A stretch of 64,000 nucleotides of DNA. Origin: Cryptomeria japonica. Its lineage: Eukaryota > Streptophyta > Pinopsida > Cupressales > Cupressaceae. Position 1 is the first letter of the stretch, and each line of letters starts with the position of its first letter. The stretch covers positions 433,774,730 through 433,838,729 of the forward strand of contig NC_081407.1 in NCBI RefSeq assembly GCF_030272615.1. Direction: 5' to 3'. A program made the translations under genes and the position numbers. Below, one piece after another: positions 46,545-58,377 of the stretch. The notes below the pieces were generated by a model. That model was not told the origin of the DNA and ran no database searches. It worked only from the letters and a program-made list of their open reading frames with translations.

Positions 46545-47774
46545 TTGAAATAATAGTCCTTTTTGAGTCCATGTCTAATATGTTTTTCATGATTTAAGTT
46601 GTGTAATCAAACAATGTGAAGGTCATAAGGCGTATTGGAGTTTTGACTATGTGCATATTGAATATTAACCTAACCTATTGAACCTTGTATTAGTTTGGCT
46701 AAATATTCCTATAGCTGTGTGAATTACTATGATAATTTCATGTATGGATGCATGAATGTTATGGTTGAAAAAAAATGGATACGTATGTGTTTGCATGTAC
46801 TAACCCTTGATGCAGGAATAAATAAGTAGTTGCAGAAGCGGTCAAGCTATGCCAATTGGAGGATTGTGCCATGCAAGCCGTTAGAGATATTTCAAGGCAG
46901 TCGAGAGCATTAAAGACAATAAGAGAGATAGTGTTCAAGTGGAGCAGCTGAATAATAGTGAGGCAGTACCATAATTATTTATGACAGTCTTCAGTAGACA
47001 ACAATTTAGTGAAAATTGTCATGCTATATTCTTGGTCGTGTAATGATGAAAGTCCCACGATCTTTGTGGTTGACTTCTTACTTGTTGTAATAAAAAGTTT
47101 CCACCTATTCTCATGGGTGTGGTCTAGTTAGTTAAGAGTTTGTTATAATATTCATATAAATAAAGTTTTGAACCTTTTCATAGAGGTTAGACAGAGTTTT
47201 CAGAGCTAAGTAGTGTTTTCTTTGTTTTATGTATTGTAACAACTTTTGGAGATAATGAATAAAGTTATGTTATTCTGAGCATATACAAGCATTTGAAATC
47301 TGGGTACACTCATCCAAGGGGGCCCACTTGGTGAGTAATCTAGTGTAATTGTTGAATTAAATCTTTCTTTTACTGTAGTAGTTGTTTTGACAATTGATTG
47401 TTACTGCAGCCACTAGAACCAAATCCTGTGATTGTTCCTGCAGCCAAGGCAGACAGTGTAGTTCCTGCTTGCTAGCTTTGAATGTAGACAACAATTATTT
47501 ATTTAAATCATCTTTTAGTGTTAAGATTTCCTATAGCCATTTAGTTGTTTCATCTTTGTATATTTATTTTAGTAACTTCATTTGTTGCAGTAGGATAGAA
47601 TGGCTTTTACTGGAACTTAGTGCACAAATAGTGTTGGCCCATTTCAAGTTATACATCGCTTGGTTGACAAGTAAATGAACCTCGGCCATGGGAATGATAG
47701 CTATTCAGAATGGATGTCCAATCCCCGAGTTAAAGCTTCAAGTCTAGTTATTATCCTAACTGGCAAGGCAAATA
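46545..47774 (+). repeat. 5' LTR of element B, main part
   Basis: It aligns with 55347-56576 and ends GGCAAGGCAAATA, where the 3' copy has CAAACA. The first seven bases lie at 23989-23995. Total length is 1237 bp, the same as the 3' LTR. A 94-codon ORF at 47394 with CDCSCSQGRQCSS recurs altered in the 3' LTR (56185) and is not a gene. Confidence 0.92.
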
Positions 47775-47778
47775 TTTT

Positions 47779-47796
47779 TGGCGTTGTTGCTAGGGA
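47779..47796 (+). other. Primer binding site of element B
   Basis: TGGCGTTGTTGCTAGGGA lies four bases after the 5' LTR. It fits the tRNA-Asp-type site of Athila-like elements with small changes. Confidence 0.8.
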
Positions 47797-47899
47797 TGGT
47801 GCAAACTAAGAACCTATCATAGTCATGAGTTTTCAAATTTTTAGTTACAATTTTGTTTTGATAGTTAAGATAAGTTGTTAAGTGTTTTTGTGAATCTGC

Positions 47900-49356
47900 A
47901 TGCATAGAAGAAGAAGAGATGCTCATGGTAGATTCCTTCCTAATCACCTTGATCATAGAGGACTCAATCCATATGAAGCACCAGATGTAAATCCTTTTGT
48001 TGCACTTTATCAAAACCTAGATAATTCGGAGTATCCTGCATTTGAACTTTCAGAAAACGGTCTTCATTTTCTTTTTGGACCACCTAAAGAGGATAATTAC
48101 CCTTTAGTTGTTCACAAAGGACCAATGGCGGGACAAGGAGATGGAGTTAATCCACTATGGGGTGGAGGTAATCCCCCACCTCCAGGTGGCAGCAATCCAC
48201 CTATTAACCCAACATTTGAATTTCCCATTTCTGATCTGCATGATAATGCTAACCTCAAGAACATCCCAGCTTCTTCTTTGCCTAAATTTTATGGGATAGT
48301 CATAGAAGACCCATATACTTTCTTATTTGAATTTGATGTCCTTTGTAGGAGCTATGATTACACTACAGATGCTCATAGACTTAAAATATTCCCTATTGCT
48401 TTGAAAGAGTTTGCCTTGAGATGGTTTATGAGTTTAGAAAATAGCTCAATCAATACATGGGACGAAATGAATGATTGTTTCTTGAGAAATATAAAGATTA
48501 TTGTAGGGGAACTGACCGCCATGGAGATGATATCTTCAGAATGACACAAAAGGAGGATTAGAGTCTAGAAGACTATCTTGAGAGATTTATATTTATTGTT
48601 AAGAAGTCTAAACATGGTACTCTAAATGAAGAATCTCTCAAGCTGATATTTTTGAGAGGAATCAGTGAAGAATACACAGATGCCCTAGACCTTATGGGAG
48701 GTGGAGATATAACTTAATCATCATGGAATGACATCAGCCAAATCTGTCAAAAGTATTCCAGGGCCACTAATAAGAAGAATAGGCGTTATAAGCTTGGAAT
48801 GTCTTAATCAACATCAAGCAGTGGAGTTTCCCGAATGGAATTAAGACATCTTCTGAAGGATTTTAAGGAGGATATCATAAATAATATGGCCACTTAGTTA
48901 GACACACTTAAAGCCAAGAAGAAGCACAAGGAAGTTGAAGCAATGCTTGTAGAATTTTGTCCATATTGTAGGCAAAAGAAGAAGGACTGCAGATGTAAGC
49001 TGGTTGAAAATCTTGATGTTCCTGAGTTTAAGCCAGTACATGATGATGATGAACAACTCTTTTATGTTGATCAAAGAAGGCCAAGGGCCCCAAGACAAGG
49101 TATGCATCCCAATCCATTATATTTTGCTAGTTATAATGGGAATTCTTATGCACTTAATAGTTAGTGGCAACCTCCATATGTTCAAAATTTTGGGAACTTT
49201 CCACCTCAAAATTGGTATAATCCTCAAATTTCATGGCCAAATTTTTCAAATCCATCTCCACAGTGGCAACAGCCACAAGGAAATTGGTCTCAATATCAAG
49301 GACCATGGCAACCATCACAAGGAAGTTGGCAACCCACTCCTCAATGGAGAGGAGGC
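47900..49356 (+). pseudogene. Gag of element B
   Basis: The ATG at 47900 begins with a basic stretch and RDAHGRFLPN, comparable to the C gag start. A Gly/Pro-rich part precedes the capsid region (PKFYGIVIEDPYTFLFEF, ALRWFMSLENSS; to 48544). A one-base frame change follows, and gag continues with EDYLERFIFIVKK and LMGGGDIT. A CPYCRQKKKDCRC motif (about 48958) stands where C has its knuckle-like motif. The tail has repeated Trp/Gln/Pro phrases up to 49356. Four or five stops interrupt it. Confidence 0.85.
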
Positions 49357-49715
49357 TAGTAGTGGTCAAATCAATCTTCTAGATACCAGCAACCACTACA
49401 ACAACCTCAACAGCCTGTTATAATGCCACCCCCTGATCCTAATCCTACTCCATCTAAACCTACCCAATTACTAGCTCAACCCATGCCAAATCCTAATAGT
49501 AAGCCCCAACAGCAACAACAAGTATATTATGTTGATCCTAATCAGTATCTAGCATATTCTCTCAATATAAACAACATTCATCTTAGATCTAGGACAACCT
49601 TTCCTAATCCATCTCCTCGGTTATAACTGAAATGCCACAGGAAAAGGAAGTATTGAGTCCAACAACCCAAGCTCCTTAGGTTTAGCAGTCTATCAGTTCA
49701 CCTCCAGCTAATAAA

Positions 49716-50404
49716 ATGCCTCCATTCCCTCAAAGGCTGCAAGTCGAGGAGACTAAACAACATGAGGATGCAACCTTTGATCTTATTCATCAGTTGAAAC
49801 ACATATGTATTAAGATTCCATTATTCCAAGCTATCAAGGATGTCCCCATCTATAGTAGAGAAATTAAGGAAGCATGTGTGAAGAAACCTGGTAGGAAAAA
49901 TAATGACCCACAAACAGTCCATGTAATGGGTCAACTGGCTGATATTATGTTGGGCAAGGCTACAATACCTAAATACTTTGATCCTAGTAGCCCTATTGTG
50001 AAAATAGTCATTAATGGCACTCATATAAAGAATTCTCTAATAGATTTGGGAGCAACCATCAATGTTATGACTAAGGATATCATGCAACAACTTAACATAA
50101 CTAGTCTCAAACCTACTCCTACGGTCATGCAGCTTGCTGACAGTTCCACATTTTGACTTGATGGTATGATTGAAGATGTTGTGGTTACTCTAGATTCCTA
50201 GGAATATCTAGCAGACTTCATGATATTATCTCCCAAATCTACATTGGGATATCCTATCATTTTAAGGATACCTTGGCTTGCTACAACTGATGCATACATT
50301 GGGTGTCAGTCAGGGGACATGACTATTTCTGATGGGAATTCTACTAAAACTCTTGCTCTGTATTCACCTGTGCAACCTCAGCTTGATCAAGAGCAAGTTG
50401 TTTA
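49716..50404 (+). pseudogene. Protease region of element B
   Basis: The IPLFQAIKDVPIY linker, then LIDLGATINVM (Athila-type DLG active site, about residue 109), LKPTPTVMQLADSS and a stop at 50154. The second half continues LDGMIEDVVVTLDS and GYPIILRIPWL (to 50404). It is homologous to 27109-27594 in element C. Two or three stops interrupt it. Confidence 0.87.
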
Positions 50405-50606
50405 GCCTGACGTGGGAGAATAATTAGAAGAAGAGGTCAACTTTGTTCTTCATCTCATGATGATTAATAGAGAATCATTTATACAACTTCGAGATAAAGA
50501 TTGTGTGCTTTCTAATATTATGGAAAATGAATATGGCTTGGAGTAGCAATCACAGGAGCTAACGTCATGTGTTACAGCATCAGAACTTCCTGCAACCACA
50601 GATATA

Positions 50607-51660
50607 TTGCATACTTTGTTATCGCAGGAAGTCCACACTTCTTATCTCTTTGAAGCGACTCAGATAGATCTTACCATCAAGGTAGAAGTTGTTGTGAATA
50701 AGTATTTAAATATTAATTATCAGCTTACAGAAGCCCAAAAGACAACCTTGGTTGACCTACTTAAATGTCATAAGAAAGATTTTGCATGGGACTATAGAGA
50801 TATGAAGGGTATAGATCCTAAGCTTTGTACAAATAAAATTTATATCAAAGAGGAATGCATACCAATTAGACAACCGCAAAGAAGAATCAATCCTGCATTA
50901 AGAGAGATAGTTAAAGAACTGCAAAAATTGTTAAATGTTGGATTTATCTATCCTATATCGAATAGCCAGTGGGTATCACCTTTAGTCATAGTTCCTAAAA
51001 AAGGAGGTAAATGGCGTGTCTGTGTGGACTATAGGGCACTCAACTCAACAACTAAGAAGGATAATTTCCCATTACCATTTGTAGATCATGTTAGATTCTT
51101 TGGCATGAAAATAGTACTTTTCATTCTTGGATGGATAAATGGTTACAATCAAATTCGAATTGCCCCAGAAGATCAGGAAAAGACAACATTTACTTGTCCT
51201 TCGGGTCCACATATGCTTATTTTGTTCTTCCCTTTGGACTATGTAATGCCCCAACTACCTTTTAGAGAGTTGTCATTAGCATATTTTCAGATATTTCAAA
51301 TGACTGCATGGAGATATATATGGATGATTTTACTACTTATGGTTCAAAGTTTGAGGAGGCATTGGGCAATTTGAATAAAGTCCTATTGAGGTGTGAAGAT
51401 TACAATTTGTCCTTGAATAGTGAAAAATGTTTCATGATGATGCAAGAAGGAATAGTCCTTGTACATCACATTTCTAAGGTTGGAATTCAAGTTGACCCAA
51501 CCAAAATATAGGTCATCCTCAACCTTCCTGTTCCTACAAAGCAAAAGGATGTTAGAAGTTTCCTTGGTCATGCTGGATATTATAGAAGATTTATCAAGGA
51601 ATTTAGTAAAATGGTGGGACCCTTATATTATCTTTTATCTAAAGACATGGAATTTGATTA
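50607..51660 (+). pseudogene. Reverse transcriptase of element B
   Basis: The frame is open from 50607 with KDFAWDYRDMKGI, IRQPQRRINPALRE, WVSPLVIVPKKGGKW and CVDYRALNS. It shifts near 51090, continues GWINGYNQIRIAPEDQEKTTF, shifts again near 51205, and resumes at 51308 with MEIYMDDFTTYGS. The catalytic YMDD is intact. The last part (KVGIQVDPTK, then RSFLGHAGYYRRFI in another frame) leads to RNase H. At least three frame changes prevent a product. Confidence 0.92.
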
Positions 51661-52135
51661 GACTCCAACATGTCATGAAGCTTTCCTGAAGCTCAAAAGA
51701 GCATTGACACAAGCACTAGTCCTCAAGGGTCCAAATTGGCCATTACCTTTCCATATTCACACAAATGCATCAGACTATGCTATAGGAGCAATTTTGCGAC
51801 AAAAATTGGATAATTTAAAGAATACAATTTTTTTTATCAGCAAAAATTTGCAAGGACCCGAGCTTAATTATATTGTCACGAAAAAGGAGATGTTGGTAGT
51901 CATATATGCACTTAACAAGTTTAGGCATTATATAATAGGATATCAAATATTTGTTCACACTGATCATACAAAAATACGATATCTCATGAACAAGTCTTCC
52001 ATTATAGGAAGATTGGCCAGATGGTTACTACTGATGCAGGAATTTGATATTATATTTGTTGACGAACCAGGGAAAGCCAATGTAGTTGCAAATTACCTTT
52101 CTAGGCCTAACTATAGGATAGTCCTGCAGCAATAG
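51661..52135 (+). pseudogene. RNase H of element B
   Basis: TPTCHEAFLKLKRAL leads into an open stretch from 51704: HIHTNASDYAIGAIL (the catalytic Asp of TDAS has become Asn), ELNYIVTKKEMLVVIYALNKFRHY, and VHTDHTKIRYLMNKS. It ends at a stop after the NYLSRP motif. Confidence 0.9.
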
Positions 52136-52255
52136 ATGACTACTTTCCTGGTGAACACTTGTTCTTGGTAAATGTTCAGAACCCCTGATATGTTGATATT
52201 GCAAATTATTTAGTTGCTAATAATTCTCCTTCTCACTTTTCTCCCAAATAAAGAA

Positions 52256-52956
52256 TGTTGTTAGTTGAGAAAAATTTCACAAAGATAGTAGCTCTCCATA
52301 AGAAAGACTAGTCAAGCAAACTGCCAGAAGTCATTTGGGCATACAGAACTACATGGAAAACAACTACTAGTTTTACACCTTTTGAAATGGTGTATGGAAA
52401 GGTAGCCATGATGCCCATTGAGTTTGAACACAAAACTCTTAGGACATCTCTGCAACTGAATATGAATCTATCTGAAGCACAAAAAGTTTGAATCGTGCAA
52501 CTCAATGCCCTAGATGATATAAGAAAACTAGCTCTTCAATACAAATAGGTTGTTCAAAACTAGCGTATTGGATGGCATGATAAATACATTAAAGAAAGGA
52601 AATTCAAATCTGGAGATTGGGAACTTCTATATGATTCAAGGTATAAAGATACAATGGGGAAGTTGCAGACTCATTGGCTGGGTCCATATGAAATTATTGA
52701 AGTTTTCCAAAATGGAACAGTTCAGTTAGCAACTATAAACCCTGTTAAATTTGAAATTCTGGTGAATGGTCATAGATTGCGTCTTTATCACAAACCTTCC
52801 ACAAAAGAAGACTTCCTACAACAGTTTGACATCCAGTCACCTGCCACAGTTCCTGCAGCTTCTATAGGGGCTTCATGTCTCAAAGTCCTAGATCACTCTT
52901 TGCATGTAGCCATAATAAATATTTTCATATTTTGTGGGAATATCATTCTACATTAA
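52256..52956 (+). pseudogene. Integrase remnant of element B, catalytic core deleted
   Basis: After a short linker the sequence jumps to the distal part of integrase: LPEVIWAYRTTWKTTTSFTP and FEMVYGK, then the C-terminal part with GDWELLYDSRYK and WLGPYEIIEVFQNGTVQL. The HHCC zinc-binding region and the DDE catalytic residues, present in C at 37347-37854, are missing. The stretch between RNase H and this point is too short to hold them, so about 1 kb was lost near 52256-52315. Confidence 0.87.
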
Positions 52957-53076
52957 TAATTTTTCTCGCTTCACGTCATTCCATCTCATCTCTTTTTATG
53001 TCACATCACCCACTTCACTTCACCCCACCTCATATTATAATTTAATGATCGTTTTTGTTCCAACATTAATGAAGCC

Positions 53077-55250
53077 ATGGGAGGTGGGCCTATCCACCAT
53101 GAGCCTATGACTCATGATGCCTTGCTACAGGATAACCAGTGTGAACCCTACTTTTGAAATTATGGGTGGATTGCTTATATCTTGAAATTAATGGATTTTA
53201 ATGAAAAAATTGCACAAGAATTTATGCAAACATTCAACAATGGTGAAGCTACAGTTAAGGGTTTACGGGTTGTAGCTACAAAAGAAAGGATAGTAGAGGT
53301 TACAGGGTTGTCAAGGGACGGGGAATTATTTCTTGAAGCCAAGGATGAAAGGAGCATGCAGGCGGAATTCACTCATCCAAATGACAGACGTCTTAGTGTG
53401 GATAAGCAAGGAACAAAGAGGATGTCTCTTCCAGCAAAATGGCCACAAGTAGCATATCATGTGATGAAGTATTTGACATGTGACAACAAATATTCCAATC
53501 TGAATTTTGTTCATTTCAATTTATTAAGTCATTTATGGCATGGACAGAGAATGAATGTACCAAATGTCTTATATCATATTCTTTCTATCAGTGCTAAAGA
53601 GACGCAAAAGGGTAGTTCATGGTCTGTGAGTCATAATGGGTTAATTAAATTGTTAATGGAACATTCTCTGAGGGATGTCTCTTAGATGATATGGGGAGAG
53701 TTTGAAGATATTAGAAAATTTGGGGAAGGCAATGCCCCTATTGCGAAGGAAACTGCAACTCAAGAAGGAACTGTTGAGGGAGCCTCGTCCTCTAGGGCTT
53801 CCATGGTTGTTGAACCTCCTGTTCCTAAAGACATTCCACACGATATAGAAGAAATGATGAATGAACCAAGTGTCGAGTCTTCTTCCACTCTAGTTCAGAC
53901 TAGGGTCGCACTTCGTGAAAAGAAGGGCAAAGCAAGAGAAGCTACAGAGGAAGAAATTGTTAAGCGACCACAAGAGGCGTAGGCTTCTCCTACAACCAAG
54001 AAGAGAAAAAAAAGAGAGATGGTTCTCCCTATGGAAAATCCTCCTGCAACCACACAAGAACTGTCACTGAGGAGAAGTCATAAGCTTCAACAAAGGTTGC
54101 CAGTGCAAAAGAGTGCTAAGGTGGTTGTTTTTGTTGAGCCACCTGAACAAGAACATGGCGGTCCACGGGAAACTTAGTCGCAGAGAAGTCAGGGTTTTGA
54201 AGGACTGACAAACCTAGCCAGAATTACGGAGCAGTTAATAGAGTCAAGCGATAGGGTTTTTAAGCCCCAGGTAATTGCTCACATGCCTCCCTCTTCTCTT
54301 ACTAGTCTGTCTATTGCACTTTCATTTTATAGAGAAAAGGAAATAGAGAAAGCTAAGATGTCAGAGATAATTGATAAACAACAAAAGGAAATTGAGAAGA
54401 GAGATAAACAGATTGTTGAATTGAAAAGTAAGGTGGATATTGTGGTAGACATGATTCCTGAATTAATGCAATGTAGGTCTCCACCAAGGGTTTACGCTTT
54501 GTATTTGAAAGAACAACACTTGTGTTTTAAATTAACCTGCATTGTTAGGGATTTAAGTCCCTCTTTGGAGACCCCACGGGAATTTTATCATGCTTACCAA
54601 ATTTCTCCTGTAGCCATTAAAAATTTACTATGTGAATTGTAATTGCACAATTATGTTGTCACCTCTGATACCGAATGGAACCCGTTGTTATATATTGGAG
54701 ATATTCATCTGAAAGCATTGATGTCTAGATATAGAATGAAATCAACATGGGAGAACAATTTAGGAAACACAGGGACATGGAGCTTGATTGTCCACTACCA
54801 CGTAGGGCTTAAGCTAAGAATCCACGGCTCTTGTATTATGATTGGAAAAAGTTACTGCATAGATCTGACGTTAAGAGCCAAGTTCTGCCACTAAGGGAGG
54901 AGGTGTTCCAAGAATATGAGAAGTTGATTAAGATTAAGGGTTAGATTGTAGCTACACATTTGGCTCAACAATGGAATAACCTTCCTGAAGAACTTAAACA
55001 AGGTGAGCCCCATTCCTTGTTGAATTATCATGCAATGATACAAAGAGCCCCCAAGTATATCCGTCTGGGCAGAATAAAAGAAAATAATTAGTTACCCTTG
55101 ATATTTCAACCATCCATTCTCATGTGGTCACTCATGGGATGCACAACCACTTATAAGACTTATGATGAATCCACAGAAGAAGCCAAGTGGACCAAGTTGG
55201 AGAAAATGAAGGGATTCTACTGGAACCTAGCTACAGGAGGCAGAGGATAG
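53077..55250 (+). pseudogene. Accessory ORF of element B
   Basis: The ATG at 53077 (MGGGPIHHEP) is followed by a stop at 53155. The frame then runs to 53682 with LKVM-like helical parts, LRVVATKERIVEVTGL, LLSHLWHGQRMNVPN and SHNGLIKLLMEHSL. Pieces with basic and acidic tails follow at 53686-53982 and about 54000-54280. A coiled-coil segment (EKAKMSEIIDKQQKEIEKRD) and a C-terminal region with several stops follow to about 55250. It corresponds to the C accessory ORF from the first residue. Function unknown; no membrane segment or catalytic motif seen. Confidence 0.7.
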
Positions 55251-55326
55251 GGTACCATTGGTGATTTCGGAGTTAGTGCCTGTGTAAGGAATTTTCCTCC
55301 TGCTGGAGGACCAACAAGAAGTTAGG

Positions 55327-55339
55327 TTGGGGGGAAAAA
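55327..55339 (+). other. Polypurine tract of element B
   Basis: TTGGGGGGAAAAA directly precedes the 3' LTR start TGATGAGTTG. Confidence 0.88.
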
Positions 55340-56576
55340 TGATGAGTTGAAATAATAGTTCTTTTTGTGTCCATGTCTATTATGTTTTTCATGATTTAAG
55401 TTGTGTAATCAAACAATGTGAAGGTCATAAGGCATATTGGAGTTTGGACTGTGTGCATATTGAATATTAATCGAACCTGTTGAACCTTGTATTATTTTGG
55501 CTAAATATTCCTATAGCTATGCGAATTACTATGATAATTTCTTGTATGGATGCATAAATGTTATGGTTGACAAAAAATGGATATGCATGTGTTTGCGTGT
55601 ACTAACCCTTCATGTAGGAATAAATAAGTAGTTGCAGAAGCGGTCAAGCTATGCCAGTTGGAGGATCGCACCATGCAAGCCATTAGAGATATTTCAAGGT
55701 AGTTGAGAGCAATAAAGACAATAAGGGAGATAGTGCTCAAGTGGAGCGACTGAAGAATAGTGAGGCAGTACCAGATTTATTTATGACTGTCTTCAGCAAG
55801 CGACAATCTAGTAAAAATCATCATGCTATATTCCTGGTTGTGTAATGATGAAAGTCCCATGATCTTTGTGGTTGACTTCTTCCTTGTTGTAATAAAAAAA
55901 AATTTGCCTATTCTCATGGGCGTGGTCTAGTTAGTTAAGATTTTGTTATAATCTTCTTATAAATAAAGTTCTAAACCACTTCGCAGAGGTTAGATAGAAT
56001 TTTTCAGAGCTAAGTAGTGTTTTCTCTATTTTATGTATTGTAATAACTTTTGGAGATAATAAATAAAGTTATGTTATTTTGTGTATATAGAAGCATTTGA
56101 AATCTGGGTACACTCATTCAAGGGGGCCCACTTGGTGAGTAATCCTATATAATTGTTGAATTAAGTTTTCTTTTGTTGTGGTAGTTGTTCTGGCAATTGA
56201 CTGTTCCTGCAGCCACTGGAACCAAATCCTGTGACTGTTCCTGCAGCCAAGGCAGACAGTGTAGTTCCTACTTACTTGCTTTGAACATAGATAATAGTTA
56301 TTCATTTAAATCATCTTTCAATTTTAATATTTCCTATAGCCATTTAGTTGTTGCATCTTTGTATGTTTATTTCAATAACTTCATTTGTTGCAGTAGGATA
56401 GAATAGCTTTTACTGGAACTTAATGCATAAATAGTGCTGGCCCATTTCAAGTAATACATCCTTGGTTTGACAAGTAAATGAATCTCAACCATAGGAATGA
56501 TAGTTATTAAGATGGATTTCCAATCCCTGAGTTAAGGCTTCAAGTCTAGTTATTATCCTAGTTGGCAAGGCAAACA
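55340..56576 (+). repeat. 3' LTR of element B
   Basis: A 1237-bp LTR, TGATGAGTTG...GGCAAACA, followed by the AGAGG duplication. It is undisturbed, unlike the 5' copy, which C entered seven bases from its start. Confidence 0.93.
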
Positions 56577-56581
56577 AGAGG

Positions 56582-58377
56582 CTCAAATTGTTTAGGCCAA
56601 AAGTAATCAAAGTTGACATTGCCATGCCTCACTGTGGGTTGATACATGTTACGATTAATTGTTATAATTTATTCATTATGAGGCAATTTTAGACATTTAT
56701 GAATAGTAGAAGGGATTTCTTTCATGGAAGAGAGCCAAGGATGTCCCAACTTCACACAAAATTGATCCGATGTAGGAATGATAAGAAAAATTACATCTAA
56801 GCACTTAGTACCAGTCTCAACCATAAGAGTAATAGAACCAATAGTAAGGAAAGAGAAACCATCATACACCTTAACCACTACATCATATTTATCATATGTT
56901 ACTTGTTGTAATTGTAAAGTATAGAGATATTCTTCAGTTGTCACATTCACCATACATGTTGGATCAATAAGCACCCATCGTGAGAGTTTGTCTTTGATCT
57001 TCGCAGTGATATATAGTGGGCCATTAGGTGCATCAATAGTCTCACTAGAACCAAAGGTAATGCATAGGTCCTTAGGAGGTGTAGGTTTATCAACAAGAAT
57101 CACCACATTATTAGACTCAAGGCCAAGGTCGTTGGGAGAAAAATCAAAATGCTCAGACTCAATAACTTTAGCGAAAGGGGAAGGAAAAGAATTAGTAAGG
57201 ATTTGAAGATTTTGATTAGGAGGATATATGAATTTGTTTCCTTTGTCATTAACACCAACCATAGATATAGTATTGTTATCAATAAATTCTTGAATCCCAC
57301 TCCTTAAGGAATAACACTTTTTTAGTGTCATGATTGGGTTGACGATGATAGTGGCAAAAAGATTTGGGATCATGATAAGGTGGCAAAGGTTATCAATTGG
57401 CTTTATGGGAGGAAGTTTCAACACTTTTTTATTCAACAATTGTGTCATAATTATATGCAAAGACTCAAAAAAAGGAGTTAATTATTTTCTAAAGTATTTG
57501 GATAAAGGAGGCATACCTGATGTTGCAGTTGCCACTTGAGTATTAATGTTGTCATTGAATTTGATGTATCCCTTGTTTGGTTTAAACTTCACAAAATATT
57601 ATTGAGCACTTTCATTCGTATGAACCGAAGCCATTGAAGAAGATGATTCAAATTGACTCACTTGAAGCTGATAATTTTGAAGCACTACGCACAACTGCAT
57701 AAAGGAAGTTAATTCAGAAAATAGAAGCTTATCCCTAATGTCTTTTTGTAAATTAGTAATAAAAATTCTTTGAATGTATCTTGATTGGGCATAGGATACA
57801 CAATTTGAGAATAAAAATGTTTATGTCTACCAATAAAATCAATCACTTTTCCTTTAACACCTTGCTTACAATGAATCAAATCAATCAAAGTAACTTTAGG
57901 ACCAATATTATTGTGAAATTGTTGAATGAAAGCACTAGTTGATTATTGAAATGATGTAATAAAATAAGGAGGAAAAGAACAATACCATTGCAAAGCTTTA
58001 TCCCTAAATGTTCTAGTAAACAAATTAGTCATAAGTCTTTGATCATGAGCAAATTCACTACACAAAGTTTGAAATGTTTTCACATGAGTAAAGGAATCAC
58101 TTTTGTTATTGTAATGCTCCAATTGAGGGACTTTCATATGTTTAGGAGGGACAACATAGACAATGCCATCAGATAATGGGATCACTACATCAAATATGGG
58201 CACATTAAACTTGGATTGGGTAATGGAAGCTAGTTGTTGTTGTAGGGAGAAATATTTTGGGCTAGGTTATTGATGGTTGCTTCGGAAATGGGACATATTA
58301 GATTGAGATGGAGGAGTAAAATTATTGTATATAGGTTGAGGGTGATAATAAGGAGGTGGAACACTATGATATGTAGG
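56582..58377 (-). pseudogene. Gag and protease of element A
   Basis: Minus-strand translation starts at the LTR edge with a Pro/Tyr/Gln-rich gag part (SVPPPYYHPQPIY). A capsid segment follows with FRDKALQWYCSFPP (58203-57943), then broken frames to 57460. The open stretch 57460-56669 contains the protease: VLIDPTCMVNV, where Asp is kept but the Gly is lost, and the block LGHPWLSSMKEIPSTIHKCL. The latter is the usual LG-PW-------PS--H sequence of Tat/Athila-type proteases. Coding continues (NFDYFWPKQFEPL) into B's insertion site and resumes at 23983. Confidence 0.82.

Larger units (their letters stand above)
23989..56576 (+). mobile_element. Element B: Ty3/gypsy element with accessory ORF, inserted in A
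   Basis: It is flanked by perfect duplications AGAGG (23984-23988 and 56577-56581). Its 5' LTR begins with seven bases at 23989-23995, is split by C, and resumes at 46545-47774. The 3' LTR is 55340-56576. In order after the primer site are gag, protease, RT, RNase H, a truncated integrase and an accessory ORF, then a polypurine tract. The DLGA-type protease, the TGGCG...GGGA primer site and an extra ORF after integrase resemble the Athila-like non-chromovirus branch. Without C it is about 10 kb. LTRs differ by roughly 7 percent by eye over the first 300 bases. Confidence 0.92.

Noticed and set aside
47394-47678. A Cys-rich ORF that recurs at 56185-56406.
   Set aside because: The two copies lie at equivalent places in the two LTRs of B. 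The ORF is part of the LTR and differs in length and frame ends between copies.
53182-53685. Considered as a host gene rather than part of element B.
   Set aside because: It lies between B's integrase and its polypurine tract, starts like the ORF at the same place in C, and is inside the AGAGG-bounded element.
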